Of a stretch of DNA of 64,000 bases, positions 20,975 to 32,578 are shown piece after piece. Made by a program: the position numbers and the translations under genes. The notes beneath the pieces are model-generated. The model saw only the letters and a program-made list of their open reading frames with translations, ran no database searches and was not told where the DNA came from. The stretch lies in assembly GCA_963575745.1 (NCBI GenBank), contig CAUYUJ010014617.1, positions 52,501 to 116,500 of the forward strand. The letters run 5' to 3'. The first letter of the stretch is position 1. Each line of letters begins with the position of its first letter. The DNA is from Prorocentrum cordatum (lineage: Eukaryota > Sar > Dinophyceae > Prorocentrales > Prorocentraceae).

Positions 20975-21320
20975 AAGAGGAGGAGAAGGAGGAGGAGGAG
21001 GAGGATAATACTAATACTAATACTACTAATAATACTACTAATAACACGAATAACAATACTAATAAAAACAATGATAATAAAACAATAATAATAAAAGATA
21101 ATATGATAATAATAATAAGCATAATAATCATACTACTACTACTACTACTAATAATAATAATAACAATAATATAGGAATACAAATAATAAGAATAATACAT
21201 AAGTATTATGAATAATAAAAATAAATACTACTAATAATAATAATAAAATAACTAATACGACTGATAATACTAAAAAAAAAAAAACTAATAATAATAATTC
21301 TGATGATAATAATAATAACA
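20975..21320. repeat. AT-rich island of TAA/AAT triplets
   Basis: After a short GGA array, about 300 bp consist of ACTAAT, AATAAT and related triplets with scattered A runs. This contrasts sharply with the GC-rich surroundings. Confidence 0.9.
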
Positions 21321-22317
21321 AAAATACGTGTAGGATGTTTTAACACGGTTCTTCAGCACGCACCAGTATACCACCACTGTTGGATGCCGTGCGCTTCGAC
21401 GCCAAACTGCACGCACAGTGGGCCACCGCGCCAACACGGGCGAGACCGCCCGCGCACGCAGGCGACAGGGCCCCACAGCCACAGCGAGAAGCAAAACTGA
21501 CAAAACAAACAAAAAAACTGCCGCTCGTGGAATTCAATCCCTGCGCAACTCCGGGGCGCGCCGCATGCAGGAAGCAAACGAGAACGAACTACGCGCCGCA
21601 ACAGAACTTTCGAACCGTTCCTGCGAACCGCACTCGCCCAGGTACCGACACGCCCCCTGGGTCGTGCCGCCCGCGTCCACCCGGGGGGCGCCGGTCCCTG
21701 GGGCGACCGCGCACCCCCACGCGCGCCAAAGCGGGGCACCCTGGCCGTGGGAAGGACGGGCGTGGATCCCCCAATGGGCCCACGCAAAGGACCCCCCGCC
21801 TGCCCGAGCCGCGGCGGGGCACGCGGTGGGCCACCGCAATGTGCGTGGGAAAACGTGGCGACGAAAGGCACTGTTTTTGTTTCACCCTGGCCCCGCACGG
21901 GTAAACAAGGGTGCCGATCGGGCTGCAGACCGCCTGTTTTCCAGGGAAGGGCACCCAGTGGCACAGGCGCCAGGAGGAGGGGGAGCGGGAGGAGGAGGAG
22001 GAGCAAGAGGAGGGAGGAAAAGGGGGGGAGAGGGAGGATTCAATGTTTAAAGCCCCATTGCGTCCCCTGCGTGCCGGACTGACCTCGCCCACTGCTGGGC
22101 AAAACTGCTGGGCCCCACGGGCGCGGGGTGCTGGCGGCCCCAAAGAATTTCACCTCCTTCGGCCGCTGTATCCCAGAGTGCCACGGACAAAGAGCATGAT
22201 ACCTACAGAGCACTGCGAGACACTGGCAGCCATGATACCGCCGGAGGGTGCCCTGATGCGCGCAGCCTCACCCCCTTCTGGACAATCGGGGCGCTCTGAT
22301 GCGCGCCAGGGCCACTC
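21321..22317. other. GC-rich sequence, no supported gene
   Basis: Long frames exist on both strands (for example 21353-22006 minus, with a Leu-rich start made by a GGA-type repeat), but none has a recognisable domain and codon composition is the same in opposing frames. A GGA array lies at about 21975-22035. Confidence 0.4.
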
Positions 22318-22458
22318 TTAGGTCGGGCCGGTCCCTCTACAGACAGACTTTGGGCGACAACTTTTCAGTTTTAAGAAATCCGAAAAATGTTCAACCAATC
22401 GTCTTCAGACTATGTCTTCAATAGTTTTGCAGATTCCCGCTGTAGAGGGACAGTAAAG
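22318..22458. mobile_element. GTCGGGCCTGTCC-family MITE, diverged copy
   Basis: The left end TTAGGTCGGGCCGGTCCCTC is intact; the right end is GTAGAGGGACAG with the last bases changed. The interior keeps GACTTTGGGCGACAAC and CGTCTTCAGACTAT, equivalent to positions in the copy at 11914. Confidence 0.7.
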
Positions 22459-22697
22459 CCACCCTCTACCCCGAAGGCAACAACAATTCAGAAACCGCGA
22501 AGGGCCTGCTCCGATTTTGCGACCCCGCACTCGCTCGGACTGCGCAGGTTCAACGCCCGAGGACACGCGCACACGCACACTCACGCACGAGGAAGAGGTG
22601 AGAGTGAAAGACGAAGCAGCAGACAGTGGCGACGGCGACATCATCCTTCCTGGTTCAGGCGCGCGAACTGTCCCATCTCCGCCAGCCCGCTAGCCGC

Positions 22698-25600
22698 CTA
22701 GCGAAAATTCGGGTTCATGGTCGGAGTTCCCGTCTTAACATCCACTTTGGTTTCTGAGCGATCCCCGCCATCGCCTCCATCAGCGCAGCGCCAATGTTCG
22801 GGCTCCACCATAACGCCGATTCTCCATCGATCCTCGCTCCATTGTCTCTGGAGGTTGCATTTCTTTGGCATGCGCGTCAACGCTTGGCCTGCCACCGTTT
22901 TGCACGCGGCACGGTACTTCATGGTCACAGGCTTCTGTCTCTGCCAGCCTCGCACACTTCGCGATCCACGAGATCAAAGAGTCCAGGCAGCGCTCGTGCG
23001 ACGGCGTCATCTTCATCGAGGCCTCGTAGTTCTTCGCCTCTATGTATTGCTTCCTCCCGCTGTCGCGCTCGCAATCGTTCTCCTGCGCCCCCTGAGGGGC
23101 GGGCGATTATCCATGACCGGCGTCATCGTCTCCAGCTTGCCACGCAACCTGCGCGAGGCCATGTCTGATCTGACCACCGCCTTCGCCGTCGCGATCGCCT
23201 GCTGCTGGGCGCGTTCGCCCGCGTTGACTCCCGCCGCCCTTCGCTTGTGCGCTCCTGCTGCTTCCTCTAGCGCCGCCCTCATCCGCCGGGCCAGTGCCCC
23301 CGCCGCCTCGCGCCGCGAAGTGAGCGCTAATGCGGGCGCGCACGGTTCCAACGTCGAGCGCGAATGGCCGCGCAAACGCACTCGACCCTTGCCTGCAACT
23401 CCAGAGCAGCAGAAAGTCGTGACGGAGGGCCTCGGCACATCGCGCGCCCTGGGGGCCGCTTCCCACCCGGCAGCGCAGCGACAGCGGGAATTGGCGACGC
23501 GCGCGATATCCTCGAACGCCAAGGGCATTGATTTGTGACGGCAGCCAATCGATGGTCATTGCAGACCCCACGCGCTCCCCCAACGAAAATTCGCGCCGCT
23601 AGCTGGTCGCGCGCTGGGCAAGAGCGGCAGAGACCGTCCACTATGCCTTCGCGATTGAATATGCCACCGCGCCGCCGCGCACGGCGCGGGGGCGCCCTCG
23701 GGCCCCGGGCGCCAACCCTCGAAGCCTCAAGCCTCGCTCGTGAGAAATCTTTCTTCAGAGGCCCGGGCCTCTCGCTCTCAAATTTCCCTGGGCCCCCCGC
23801 GCGCCCCGCGGGCGTTGCCCGGCGGCGGCGCGCTTATTTCTTTGGGCCCGAGAGGGCCCCGAGACCGGCCGAGAGAGCCTCGAGCGGCCCGCGAGACTGC
23901 CGGGCGGGCCCTGAGACGCCCAAAGACCGCCCAAGACGCTCAAGATGGCCTCGAGGTGGCCCGCGAGGCCCCCGCGACGCCCCGAGAGGCCCCCAAGAGG
24001 CCTCTCAAGAGGGCCTCACGAAGCCAAAGCCACTGATTGGCCAGAGGTTGCGAAGGATGCTGGCGTTCTCGCCATTCTGGCTGCCCCGCGCTCCAGGACG
24101 GCCCGCGAAGCCGCCGACGCCGCCGAACAACTGCCCAAGAGGCCTCCCAAGTGGGCCCCACGACGACCTAAGAGCGCCTCGAGACGGCGCAGGAAGCGCC
24201 CAAGTCGGCCCAGGAAAGCCCCCAGACGGCCCCAGAAAGGCCCGGGAGAAGGAATGCGAACGGACCACCCGAGCCCTCCGCCCCAAGAAGCCCCATCGAA
24301 AGCTCCAAGGGCCGCCTGAGGGGGCCCAGAAGTCCCAGATGGCCCTGAGAGACCCCCAAGAGACCCCAAGAAGCATCCTGGAGGCCCAAGATGCCCCAAG
24401 AAACCCCCGAACGGCCCCTAGGAAGCCCCCCGACTGCCCCCGGGCCACCCCGCCCCACCCGCGAAATCCTAGCGAACATCCCACAGGCGTCATCTCCGAA
24501 ACCCGCGCGCTCACAGTCCGCTAGATCACCCCGACGCAGCGCAAGAAAGGGCAGGTATATCATGACAGGAACCTCCCCAATACCCAATGCAGCCAGAGCG
24601 TCTCCAAGTGGTCAGAAGAGCTGAAGGTCTCAGAAAGCCGCGCGCCACGCAGTCGCCCGATGACCATGCTGAACAGGACTCTGGAACGACGCCCCTGCGC
24701 TGTCATGTCGGCCCCGACTTGTTTCAACTGCGTGTTACTGCGATGCTGGGGCATACCTCGCCGTGCAAATTGCGCCCAGCCCTTCGCCCGCCCCGTCAAC
24801 CCACCTGGCGACGCCGAGCAATCATTTAGATACCTAGCCACATGACAGATCCGTCTGAGTCGCGTAGCGCTGCCCGTGGCATGTAGATCAAGCGGAGGTC
24901 GAATGTCATAGTTGGATGGCGCGCGGCAGCATGCGGCGCGCCCGCCGCGCGCCCCCTCTCCCAGCAGTAACGCCCAAGCCTTTTGCGCAGACCTGAGCAG
25001 CAGCCCGCTCCGACATTGGCCGACAGCTCCCTCCGGACACAACCGCGTTCATCGCCATCCCCTGGAATTCAATGTGAATGACCTTGCGCGGCGTCCGACG
25101 CGAGCTTCCAGGCCCCATGGCCGCTGGCGCGGTGCTACGCCGCAAATGCCGAAGACAGACGTTCGGGTTTCTCTCGCGTGCGACCCCCCCTGCTTCATGC
25201 CGAATGGCAGCGTGGCCTCGTGTTCAGAAGCGCGAGCCAGGACCTCCATTTCGTCGCGCCAGCGGATGCGCCGACGCGCGCCTCGGGCGAGCGGCCCCAT
25301 GAATCGAGGCGCAGGTCGGACGCGTTGTCGGCGTGCGCGCCGCGCCCGAGGTTTGCCCTCCTCGCGGCGCCCCTCAGACTGAGCTGCCTCGATCCATCCG
25401 TCCGCGCACGGGTCTGGCGCGCCAGCGCGCGTGCCCGGCGCGACCGCATGGCCCTGCAAATCACCGCAGCCAAGAAGAATCAATGCCCAACCCCCTGAGT
25501 CAGCACTTGAAATTCGGACTGCACGCGCATGCTTCTCTGGCAGTAGCCCAGCTACTCCAACAGATAATACGTCACGCGCAACTGCGCCAAATGCTGGATG

Positions 25601-27760
25601 ATACACTGTGGCGAACGCGTTGGCTGGAGCATAGAATGGCGAAGTCCAGCTTGGTCAGCGCTGAGCGAGATGCCACCTCGCGCGTGAAGAAGCGCCCATT
25701 CACGTCGTCGTCGCGGTTCGAGGCCCGTCGAAATATCCGACCCGCATGCGTTGCGCCGCGACCATGGAGGACCAGCAAATGCCATGCCCACTTGTTTCAA
25801 CAGACGTACCGCAATTTCTCCCCTGCGCATATCTCTGCAATTTCCTCCCAGCAGGCTGCGGCCGCGCCGAAATGCTCATGCCCGCGGCGCGCGATTCCAA
25901 CTTATGATGAAAAAACGTGAAGTCTGAAAACATGGCCTCATAATAAAACGGACCTTCGCCGCGCAGCGTGGTTTTGCCGGCGCTAACGCCAGCGTTCCCA
26001 TGGTGAGGGCCGCGGCGGAATTGCTCCGCGCACCGTCGCCTTCCGAGAACGGTGTAGAGCACCCGCGGGATGAATGAAAATGCGCGTGGAATGGGCCCTC
26101 ATCTTCGTCGGGCCTGTGGGCGTATATGACCATCATGCCCTCGGCGCTCTCTGCGTCGACGGTGTCTGACTCCGCGCGAACTCGAAGATGCCTCGCATCG
26201 CACCTGGCCAACGAGACCCTTGCAATATCGCTGATGCCGCAGACGTTTGGCCGACTACCCTCCAAGCAATCGCACATGCCCTCGACGCGCGGTCGACAGC
26301 CCCCTGGAAGATCATTCATGGTCCGAGCCTCCAGGAAATCAGCAGATGTTTGTTGAATGCGTGGTGCCGCCGTTCCTCAGAACTGGTGGGAATCTGGCGG
26401 ACCTGAAACTATCCGAATGGTTCGTTTGCGAAGCTGCCCTCTTGAAAAAATGCTGCCTCCAGACCGCCATCAAGTCCAGCTTGCCCCGCGCGCTCCGTGC
26501 ATTGTGAGATCGTCCGCGGGTTGAAGGCGGCCAGTTGAAACTAACGCTGGCTTCTGGAGTCCAACTGCGCGCCGCTGTGTAAGTCCTGAGAGTGCCCATC
26601 GTGGATGCAAGCCGCGCCCCCCATTGCGCCGCTTCCAATTCCGCCCTCCATGCATCGCGCATGCTTCGCGCATCGCACCTGCGAAGTCGTCGAAGACACT
26701 TTCGGAGCTACTTGCAATCGCCCCCCTATCCTGCGTCATGTGAGCCGATGCTTGAATGCACGCTCGCGATTCAGTGCCCTTGTTCCTCGCTAGGGTCGCG
26801 CCACCGCCCCCCCCCCTTCTGCGCGCGCGACCAGGCGCGCGCGCGACGCGTGTTCTGCCTAGCCTGTTCCCCGACACTGCCTGGCGTAAGCTGCCACAGT
26901 CCATCTACGCCCCCGCCAGCAATGATGCCGCCGAACATGCGCTATCGTAGATGCCTCCACGGACCAGCTGCCGTAATCCAACGCAAGGCCTCAGTGTGCC
27001 GAGAACCGTCCTTCAACCATGTTCGCATCACCCGGCCCCGGCCTCGAGCTTCGGCTTAGCGTGCGAGGATGTCCATCATGGTTGGCGCATGATGTGCGTT
27101 GCTGCCAGGTGGGCAAAACATAAGCCTGTGCGTCGCAGTACTCCGAGCAATTCGCAATAACCAGGATGCCCCGCTGAATAACGATGCAGACGATTATGGC
27201 CGTGGTGACTCCCCGAATATATGTAGCACCACATCGCGCACGTCTGCATGCGAACCGGGTGCGTCTGAGGCGTTGTGGGCCTCGTCCTCCACCATGCGCG
27301 CGTCGATCCTCTCTGGTGGCCCCGCGGGGGCCGATCCTTCATGGATGGCGCGCCCGTGTTCATCCACTGCCCCCCGCGCACCTGCATTCTGGAGCTCGCT
27401 ATGAAAGTTGCCGCCAATGGCCAAGATCGGAGCGCGCCTCGCAAGAAATTGCGCGAGCACTTCACTGACCAAGTCGACGATTGCCCGAACGACTGCGGCT
27501 GAATATCCGGCTTCGGCAAAGGCGGACCACGCGCCGCACTGCAACCAAAATGACGATGTCCCGGCCAGCGATTCCGAACAAAACCCCCCATTCCCTGAAA
27601 CTTACCTGGCGGGCGCCATGCCTGCGCGAACTGAGGTTTACGAATTCTGTGGAAGACCAAACCACGCATGCACCCCGTGCTGGGGCTTGCCCCCGACGTA
27701 GAGCAGGAACCTATGGAAACCTCATGAGAGCCGTTGCACAGCCGCGTGCTCGCCCACATG
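22698..27760 (-). pseudogene. Strongly eroded LINE-like stretch (low confidence)
   Basis: Short minus-strand frames in this stretch have an amino-acid balance unlike the repeats around them. The best clue is at 27194-27544: VSEVLAQFLARRAPILAIGG continuing NFHSEL, which resembles the LINE endonuclease block around the GDxN motif, here GGNF. Much further down, 24560-25042 gives TRLRRICHVARYLN and a following Arg-rich helix that could be the RT thumb. No convincing RT palm motif was found. 23640-24560 is a low-complexity GGCCCC/AAGAG segment whose Pro/Arg-rich frames are spurious. It could equally be unrelated degraded DNA. Confidence 0.3.
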
Positions 27761-29879
27761 TGGATACAAAACTTTGGGAGGCCCGTCGCGCGAGGCCCGC
27801 GCCATCATCTGCCCCGCGCCCGCGCGGGAGATAGCGCGACAGGAACCCAAGAGAGGTAGTGCATCCCGAAACCCTCGATGGGGAGGCATGGCTCGTGGAA
27901 TGAACTGAGCGGCTCGCGCTCTCATGGCCCGGGGCAGGATCGAGGGCTGCGCGCTGCTCATCAAAGCCGGCTGGGGAAGGACGGGGGCATGAAAGGCGAC
28001 CGCCCAAACCTGCCCCCGCGCCCCTCGCGTGCAAGAGCGAACGCAAAGACGCCCCAACACTGCAACATTCGGACCAACCAGGCGTCTGGGAAGGGGGAGG
28101 GGGAGGATGGGGGAGGAGGAGGAGAAGGAGGAAGAGGGGGGGAGTTCAGTTCAGTTCAATTGGCCCGCGGAGGTCCAAGATGATGCAAGCGTCGCATTCT
28201 CTCTTGCCTCTGGGCGTCGAATTGCAACAGTTATGGAGAACCCCCTCTGCGAGACGACCCATGGCCTCTCGAAAAGCTGCCCGCGCTGCCCCTTCCAGGG
28301 GCGATCTGCCAAAAGGGCGCGCAAACCCAGCGGGCGCCCCCATGGGGGCTCGCGCGCACCTACCCCCCCCCCCCCCCCCCGCGACGACGACCGCCCCCGT
28401 TCGACGCTCGCCCCCCCACCCCCCCCCAGTTCTGCCGCCGCGGCCAGTGCCATCAGCCCGCCATCGGGCGGTGCCGAAGGCGCTCTGCGGCTCAGTGCCA
28501 AAAGGCGTCTCCTGCGATTCTCTCGGCCGCTGGTCGGGGGGGGGGGGTGCGACGCTAGCTGGGGCGGGCGCGGGGTGCACTTCCCGACGCAGAGGGGCGA
28601 GGGCGGCAGCGGGCCGCCCTCGCGCGCCGGGGAAGACGTTGCCAACCGCCCCGCCGAGAGTATCACGGGCGGCAGGCCCCAGGCTCAGCGCGGCGGATTG
28701 AGGGCATAGGGAAAGTGAGTGAGCCGCGGAGAGCACGCCGATCAAGGCGATCCACTCTCGCGGCTGCTAACCCACAACTCCACTGTCAGACGATTGGCTC
28801 CTATGGAGCCTGACCCATGAAACTTCAGAGCCGTCCGCGCGAAGGGTCGAGACGCCCGGACTCGCCGGGGGTCCTCGCGCGCCTCGCCCGAGGGATGACA
28901 CCCCGAGAAAAAAAAGACGGCGGCATCTCTGGGCACTTTCGCTCAGCTGGTAACCAGGGTTCGAGGAGAGGTAATCTAACAAGAGCTGACCTGCCGCCCC
29001 AGTGTTGAAAAAATACTAGGAACGCAAAAGACAAACATTCCCAGGGGCCACCCAACACCGATGACATCTGGCGGCCTGAGACGGAACGGAACGGGCCCGT
29101 TTGGCGGCAGGGGCTCGGCGGGAACGGCGGCGCCGCCTGAGGAGGGCCCGGGGCGATGAGACCCAACTCGCCTCCTCTTGTCGGGGCGGAAGGCAGGGCC
29201 CGATCTCGGGGGCATTACAGGGCTACCCAGGTCGGCCATGGCTCTAGACTGCTCCGCGCCAATCGCATCCCTAAGAGGGGATATGGGTTCAAAGTCAACT
29301 CTCCGCCCCACGTTGCGCCCGGTGCCCCGCGACTCGCTGCGTCGTCGGCAGCTGTCATCCCGCACAGAGCTGGGCGAACGCACAGTCACGGGACCACTTC
29401 CGCAAACGGTGAGCGGGGGGGGTGGGAGACCTCGTCCGACTACGAACCGGGCGAACGAAAGCAGGAGGAGTGGCAGTAGGGAAGGCAGCATGGGGTTCGG
29501 GGCTCGCAGCGCTGGGTGGCCGATCCCCGCTGCCATCCTGTCCGCCCTCAGCGTCGCCACGGCGCGGCATCAGGGGGCCTCTCAGCACCATGACTCTCGA
29601 ATCCCCGAGCCCCAGCAGGGCAAACATCCAGGAAGAGACGACGACGGGTCTCCTCATGCTTAGAACCCTTCTTGCATAATAAACACCTCCATATGCTCCG
29701 CTTGGGCACAAGGGCAAACACATGCCGCATGTGGGCCGTCTGCTCGATTTCAGCAGGGATGGGCCGAGCTGGCGGCCTGAAACGCTTGGGCCGTCTCCGT
29801 GGCCTGGCTTCGATACGGTGGCCATCGAAAAAGGACCGAAGGGCATGAACACCCCACTACAAAACACGAGTGTACTGTT
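27761..29879. other. GC-rich spacer, no supported gene
   Basis: A GGA array at about 28088-28140, poly-C/poly-G tracts near 28360-28440 and 28535, and otherwise unique sequence. Open frames are present on both strands without recognisable domains. Confidence 0.4.
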
Positions 29880-30735
29880 TGTGCCCTACCGTCATGGCCT
29901 GACATAAGGCCCGAGGGGCGACGTGTAAATCTCTGCCGTTGCGGGCAACGAGGTCGGCCCACCTGATGCCGATGGCACCATTGTGCTGTCCACGCTGATG
30001 CCTTGTAACGAGGACCACCCTGACATCTACCCACACCTCGCCCAGGTCCTGCAGCTTGGCCAATCTGCGTTCCCACAAATCGAAGTTGACACGCCGCGGG
30101 GTGCAGCACCATCTGGGTCCGAAGGCCAGGCCATCCAGGAGGCCTTTTGTAGCCCGTGTGGACCACAACGGGGGGGGAGGCAGACCAGAAGAACCTGGAG
30201 GAAAACACAAGTTTCGGCCCTGGGCGAGGTCGGTATGGGGCCAGGGAGGGCCTCCCAAACTGAAATGTCAACGCCATGCCTCATGGGTTCCCGTTGTTGA
30301 CAAAAACCCACTTTACTCTGGCAACCTCTGGCCAATACAACATATTTGAACATGCCCCGTCCGTGTATATGGCCCCTGTTATTCCTTGTGGATCGCCGTA
30401 TCGAATGTGCCAACTGCAGGGGTCATCGCGCATCGGGAGTGACGAGAAACAGGAGCGACTGACGAACAGCGGGCCCAAAGCAGGCTGTCGGGTGTTTTGG
30501 CAGGGAATCCCACAAAGTTGGTCGAGCCACAATATCGATCCCTCGAGTTCGCAAGACGAGGGCAGTCCCACAAGATGTGGTACTAATCGCGGCCCATCTG
30601 CGCACAGTTCGGGCAGGAGCTGCCGTCGCGGTAGCCACAGGCCGCCAGTCGGGCAGGCGTCCAGAGGCCTCCACCTAGCCAGGCCCGTAGAAGGCCTGCC
30701 TCTTTGTGGCTGGGACGCCACGTCGCTCGTGCAAC
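29880..30735 (-). pseudogene. LINE 3' fragment: zinc knuckle and RNase H domain
   Basis: The minus strand begins with EAGLLRAWLGGGLWTPARLA followed by SSCPNCAQMGRD and, one frame over, LWDCPRLANS: a CxxC...H...C knuckle often found between RT and RNase H in LINEs. RNase H follows: GAIYTDGACSN (first catalytic Asp, about 30365), then in another frame LWSTRATKGLLDGLAFGPRW, LWERRLAKLQDLGEVWVDVR and RWADLVARNGR. The segment where a catalytic Glu is expected is blurred by a frame change. No RT lies upstream; (GGA)n arrays begin at once. It is a 5'-truncated, decayed copy. Confidence 0.65.
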
Positions 30736-31505
30736 CAGCTCGTCAGCGTCAGCGTCGTCATGCGGTGGGCCAGGGAGCACGTCATCATCCTCGTCAGTGT
30801 CGGAGGAGGAGGAGGAGGAGGAGGAGGAGGAGGAGGAGGAGGAGGGGGAGGGGGAGGAGGAGGACATACGCAATGCCCAGGCAATGCTAATGGAGGTAGC
30901 CACTCTCTTGGATCTCCAAGACCTATCGGGATCCACCAAAACGCCTAAACGCGCCCACAGCCTCCTCAATCCTTGATCCCCACTCCTCCTCCTCCTCCCC
31001 CGCCCCCCCCTCCTCCTCCTCCTCCTCCTCCGCCTCCTCCTCCTCCTCCTCCTCCTCGACCCTCGATTGTCACGAGGAGGAAATGTGGCCCTTCTACTGG
31101 TGACCCCCCTTGACGCTGCCAGGAGTGGAAGTGGTTCGGGAGGGCGAGGCGGGCTGAGGAATGGGCCAGAGAGAGAGACCAAGGACCAGGAGCAGCAGCA
31201 TGAGAAGGAGGCACCGCCCCTCCTCAGCGCCCTCATCCCAGACATCCTTCCCGACCAACCGCCTTCTCCTCCTCCTCCTTCTCCTCCACCTCCTTCTCCT
31301 CGTCTTCCACCTCCTCCTCCTCCTCCTCCTCCTCCTCCTCCTCCTCCTCCTCCACGTCCTCCTCCTCCTCCTCCTCCTCCTCCTCCTCCTCTTCGTCCTT
31401 CTCCTCTTCCTTCTCGTCCTCCTCCTCTTCATTCTCGTTCTCCTCCTTCTCGTCCGCCTGCTCGATCTCCCGCTCCTTCTCCTCCTGCTCGTCCGTCTCC
31501 TCCTG
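30736..31505. repeat. (GGA)n and (CCT)n arrays
   Basis: GGA array about 30806-30865; CCT-type about 30985-31060; long interrupted CCT/CTC array about 31262-31500. Poly-Glu, poly-Ser and poly-Pro frames across them are spurious. Confidence 0.92.
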
Positions 31506-31916
31506 CAGCGTTCCTCTGACAGTCTTTCTCAAGCGGTGTCCAGCTGCAAACCCGAGGGTTCCCGAGAGCCACAGAAAAATACAACGCCACCCCGCGGCCG
31601 TCCGACCGCAGCCCGAGGCCGCCTTGGGGCGACTCCCGCGACGGCGTGGCTTGGCCGGGGCGCGTTCTCTGAGAGCCGACGTCTCGAAACAAGTGCAACA
31701 TCGTGGAAAAACTCGACCGGGGTCCCCGACCCCAGCTCCTGCTGCACCATGGCCCGAGTCGGATGGACACCGTGAGGGCCCCGGGCTCCGAGACAAGGCA
31801 CAGCCGCCCGCAGCAACCGAAAACACTGACGACGCCAAGATCGCAGAGCCCCCATGGGGCCCGAGCGCCTACAGAGACCCCGTGAGCGAGCTCCGCGCGT
31901 TCCACCCGCCGCTCTC
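31506..31916. other. Unrecognised sequence just inside the large PIG-T intron
   Basis: If the exon at 31917-32040 is real, this is the 5' end of its intron, which starts GAGAGC. No protein was recognised in any frame. Confidence 0.4.
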
Positions 31917-32040
31917 CGTGCAGACGGGCTCGTAGGGCAGGGTCGCGAACTGCAGCCGGCTCCCCGGCTCCGCCCAGGGCACGCCCAGGGGCCTCACCCA
32001 CGAGAGCGACGGGTGGTCCTTGGAGCTGAACCCCGTGCTT
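31917..32040 (-). CDS. PIGT: PIG-T upstream exon (segment ending in VCT[E])
   Basis: The minus strand encodes DHPSLSWVRPLGVPWAEPGS then RLQFATLPYEPVCT. The matching PIG-T region has a conserved Pro-Leu-Gly, a short variable loop, a Leu-Pro and a Val-Cys-Thr-Glu followed by Asn-Leu-Thr-Pro-Trp. The donor after TGCACG begins GA. Splicing to the exon at 13954, which starts GAGAATCTC, rebuilds the VCTENLTPW junction exactly and in frame. That junction is the main argument that both exons belong to one gene across about 18 kb. The 5' edge is uncertain (AG choices at about 32035-32045). Exons for the N-terminal third were not found further upstream. Confidence 0.55.
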
Positions 32041-32496
32041 CTCAAGTTCCCTCCCTCCGTCCCTCCCTCCCCTCCTCCCTGCTGCAAGCCCGGTCTTCCC
32101 TCCGCCGTCCTCTCCCTCCTCCATATGCCCCTCCCCTCGCTCCTCCCTGTTGCCTCCCACCCCCGTGGCTCCCTCCCTCCTCTATGTTCCCTCCCTCCTC
32201 TGATTTCTCACTCCCGCTGCATCCTCCGTCATCCCCCCACGCTGCGTGCTGCTCTCCTCCCTCTCCTCGTGCCCCTCAACCTGACACTTGACACCTGGTG
32301 GCTGCACTGTCGTCCAACGAAGCCTCCCCCCAGTGCCGATCGGCCCTGTGGGGGACCTCCTCCTCCTCCTCCTCCTCCTCCTCCTCCTTCCTCCTCCTTC
32401 CTCCTCCTTCCGCCCTCCCCTTGTCCCTCCGCCCTCCCTCCTCCCTCAATTCCCCCCTCCCAGTGCTCCCCTCTCTCCCGCCTGCCTCCTCCGTCC
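32041..32496. other. CCT-rich spacer
   Basis: Irregular CCCTCC motifs and a CCT array at about 32358-32410. No gene is recognised. Confidence 0.6.
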
Positions 32497-32578
32497 CCTA
32501 AGGTTCCAGGGCGGTTATTATAACCGCCAATCCGCTGGCAATTAAAAATAACCGCCAAGAATAAAACCGCCAGAGCAT
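32497..32578. mobile_element. Short CCTAAGG/CGGTTATT element, copy 1
   Basis: CCTAAGGTTCCAGGGCGGTT is followed by ATTATAACCGCC and AAAATAACCGCCAAG. A related copy in the opposite orientation is at 49274-49340. The GGCGGTTAT/ATAACCGCC motifs fold back. Confidence 0.55.

Noticed and set aside
21353-22006. 217-codon minus-strand frame with a Leu-rich, signal-peptide-like start
   Set aside because: The Leu run is a GGA-type repeat, the opposite strand is equally open, and no domain is visible.
23535-24524. 329-codon plus-strand frame rich in Pro, Arg and Gly
   Set aside because: Low-complexity GGCCCC/AAGAG sequence with all six frames open; no homology recognised.
28925-28985. tRNA-like motifs (GCTCAGCTGGTA followed by GGGTTCGAGG)
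   Set aside because: The two boxes are only about 10 bases apart, so no anticodon arm fits and no acceptor stem can form.
30583-31245. 220-codon minus-strand frame taken as one gene
   Set aside because: Its first two thirds are (CCT)n/(GGA)n repeats; only the last about 35 codons, leading to CPNCAQ, belong to the LINE 3' fragment.
31429-32160. A separate 243-codon minus-strand protein here
   Set aside because: Only 31917-32040, in a different frame, matches PIG-T; the rest reads repeat-derived Glu/Gly-rich sequence without homology.
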